Assembly (NCBI GenBank): GCA_903930665.1
Contig: CAIYZI010000031.1
Coordinates: forward strand, 1 to 6,122
Direction: 5' to 3'
Source of the DNA: an uncultured beta proteobacterium
GTDB lineage: Bacteria > Pseudomonadota > Gammaproteobacteria > Burkholderiales > Burkholderiaceae
DNA length: 6,122 bases
Shown: positions 6,078 through 6,122 of the stretch, piece after piece
Numbering within the stretch: position 1 is the first letter of the stretch
Layout of the letters: every line of letters starts with the position of its first letter
Position numbers and translations under genes: made by a program
The notes under the pieces: generated by a model
Database searches by the model: none
What the model was told of the DNA's origin: nothing
What the model saw: only the letters and a program-made list of their open reading frames with translations

Positions 6078-6111
6078 GGGGCAACCCCGGGAGTCTATTA
6101 AGGGCGACTCC
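6078..6111. other. Two adjacent hairpins at the window edge
   Basis: GGGG (6078-6081) pairs with CCCC (6085-6088) around CAA. One base later, GGAGTC (6090-6095) pairs with GACTCC (6106-6111) around a 10-nt loop. If the region is transcribed from the minus strand, these would be near the 5' end of the part of the leader seen here. Neither is followed by a T run on either strand. Confidence 0.4.
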
Positions 6112-6122
6112 AAGCTCCACGA

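Larger units (their letters stand above)
5795..6122 (-). promoter_or_regulatory. Gene-free, structured region upstream of rne (putative rne 5' leader, extends past the window)
   Basis: These 328 bases carry no ORF longer than about 25 codons on either strand and look GC-richer than the flanking genes. At least five compact inverted repeats lie in it, described separately. The rne 5' leader in enterobacteria is about 360 nt, structured, and lets RNase E control its own mRNA, so by position this is a candidate counterpart; no sequence similarity to that leader is claimed. No convincing sigma70 promoter is visible on the minus strand (TATTAA at 5851-5846 lacks a -35 box), so the promoter is probably beyond 6122. 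The next gene upstream is not seen. Confidence 0.5.

Noticed and set aside
5795..6122. tmRNA, RNase P RNA, 4.5S RNA or riboswitch for cobalamin, FMN, TPP or Moco
   Set aside because: None of the conserved signature sequences of these families, including a tmRNA tag frame ending in ALAA, is present on either strand.
1..6122. CRISPR array, insertion sequence, prophage or defence genes
   Set aside because: No spaced direct repeats, transposase or integrase motifs, or terminal inverted repeats were seen; the genes are housekeeping.

Overview
The window holds four minus-strand genes and a long gene-free, hairpin-rich region in front of the first one. In order of transcription they are rne (RNase E), moaA, mobA and moeA, so reading runs from right to left. 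RNase E has the hydrolytic-endonuclease form, with a membrane-anchor-like segment and an Arg/Asn/Gly-rich tail. MoaA, MobA and MoeA also look proteobacterial. Together with the moderate base composition this suggests a betaproteobacterium, probably Burkholderiales and possibly Polynucleobacter-like. That is recognition from memory; no search was run.

Layout: 1-66 is a short stretch past the moeA stop with a suggestive alternative reading frame. moeA (67-1356), mobA (1353-1958) and moaA (1958-3073, or from TTG at 3109) are tightly packed: ATGA joins mobA to moeA and TAATG joins moaA to mobA, so they are almost certainly one translationally coupled operon. A gap of 48 to 84 bp, depending on the moaA start, separates moaA from rne (3158-5794). 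It contains an imperfect hairpin and no clear terminator or promoter, so moaA-mobA-moeA may be partly transcribed from the rne side.

The three downstream genes cover separate steps of molybdenum cofactor synthesis. MoaA makes the first pterin intermediate from GTP, MoeA inserts molybdenum into molybdopterin, and MobA adds GMP to give the guanine dinucleotide form. moaC, moaD, moaE and mogA are not in this window. Linkage to rne need not be functional.

The part most worth a second look is 5795-6122. It has no credible ORF on either strand. It contains a hairpin, a three-way-junction-like fold, a strong Shine-Dalgarno-like sequence without a start codon, a 14-nt GC palindrome and further hairpins. 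By position it would be the rne 5' leader. The few wobble pairs, however, are G.U only on the plus strand, so a plus-strand RNA or a leader of an unseen divergent gene is also possible. I found no match to an RNA family I can name.
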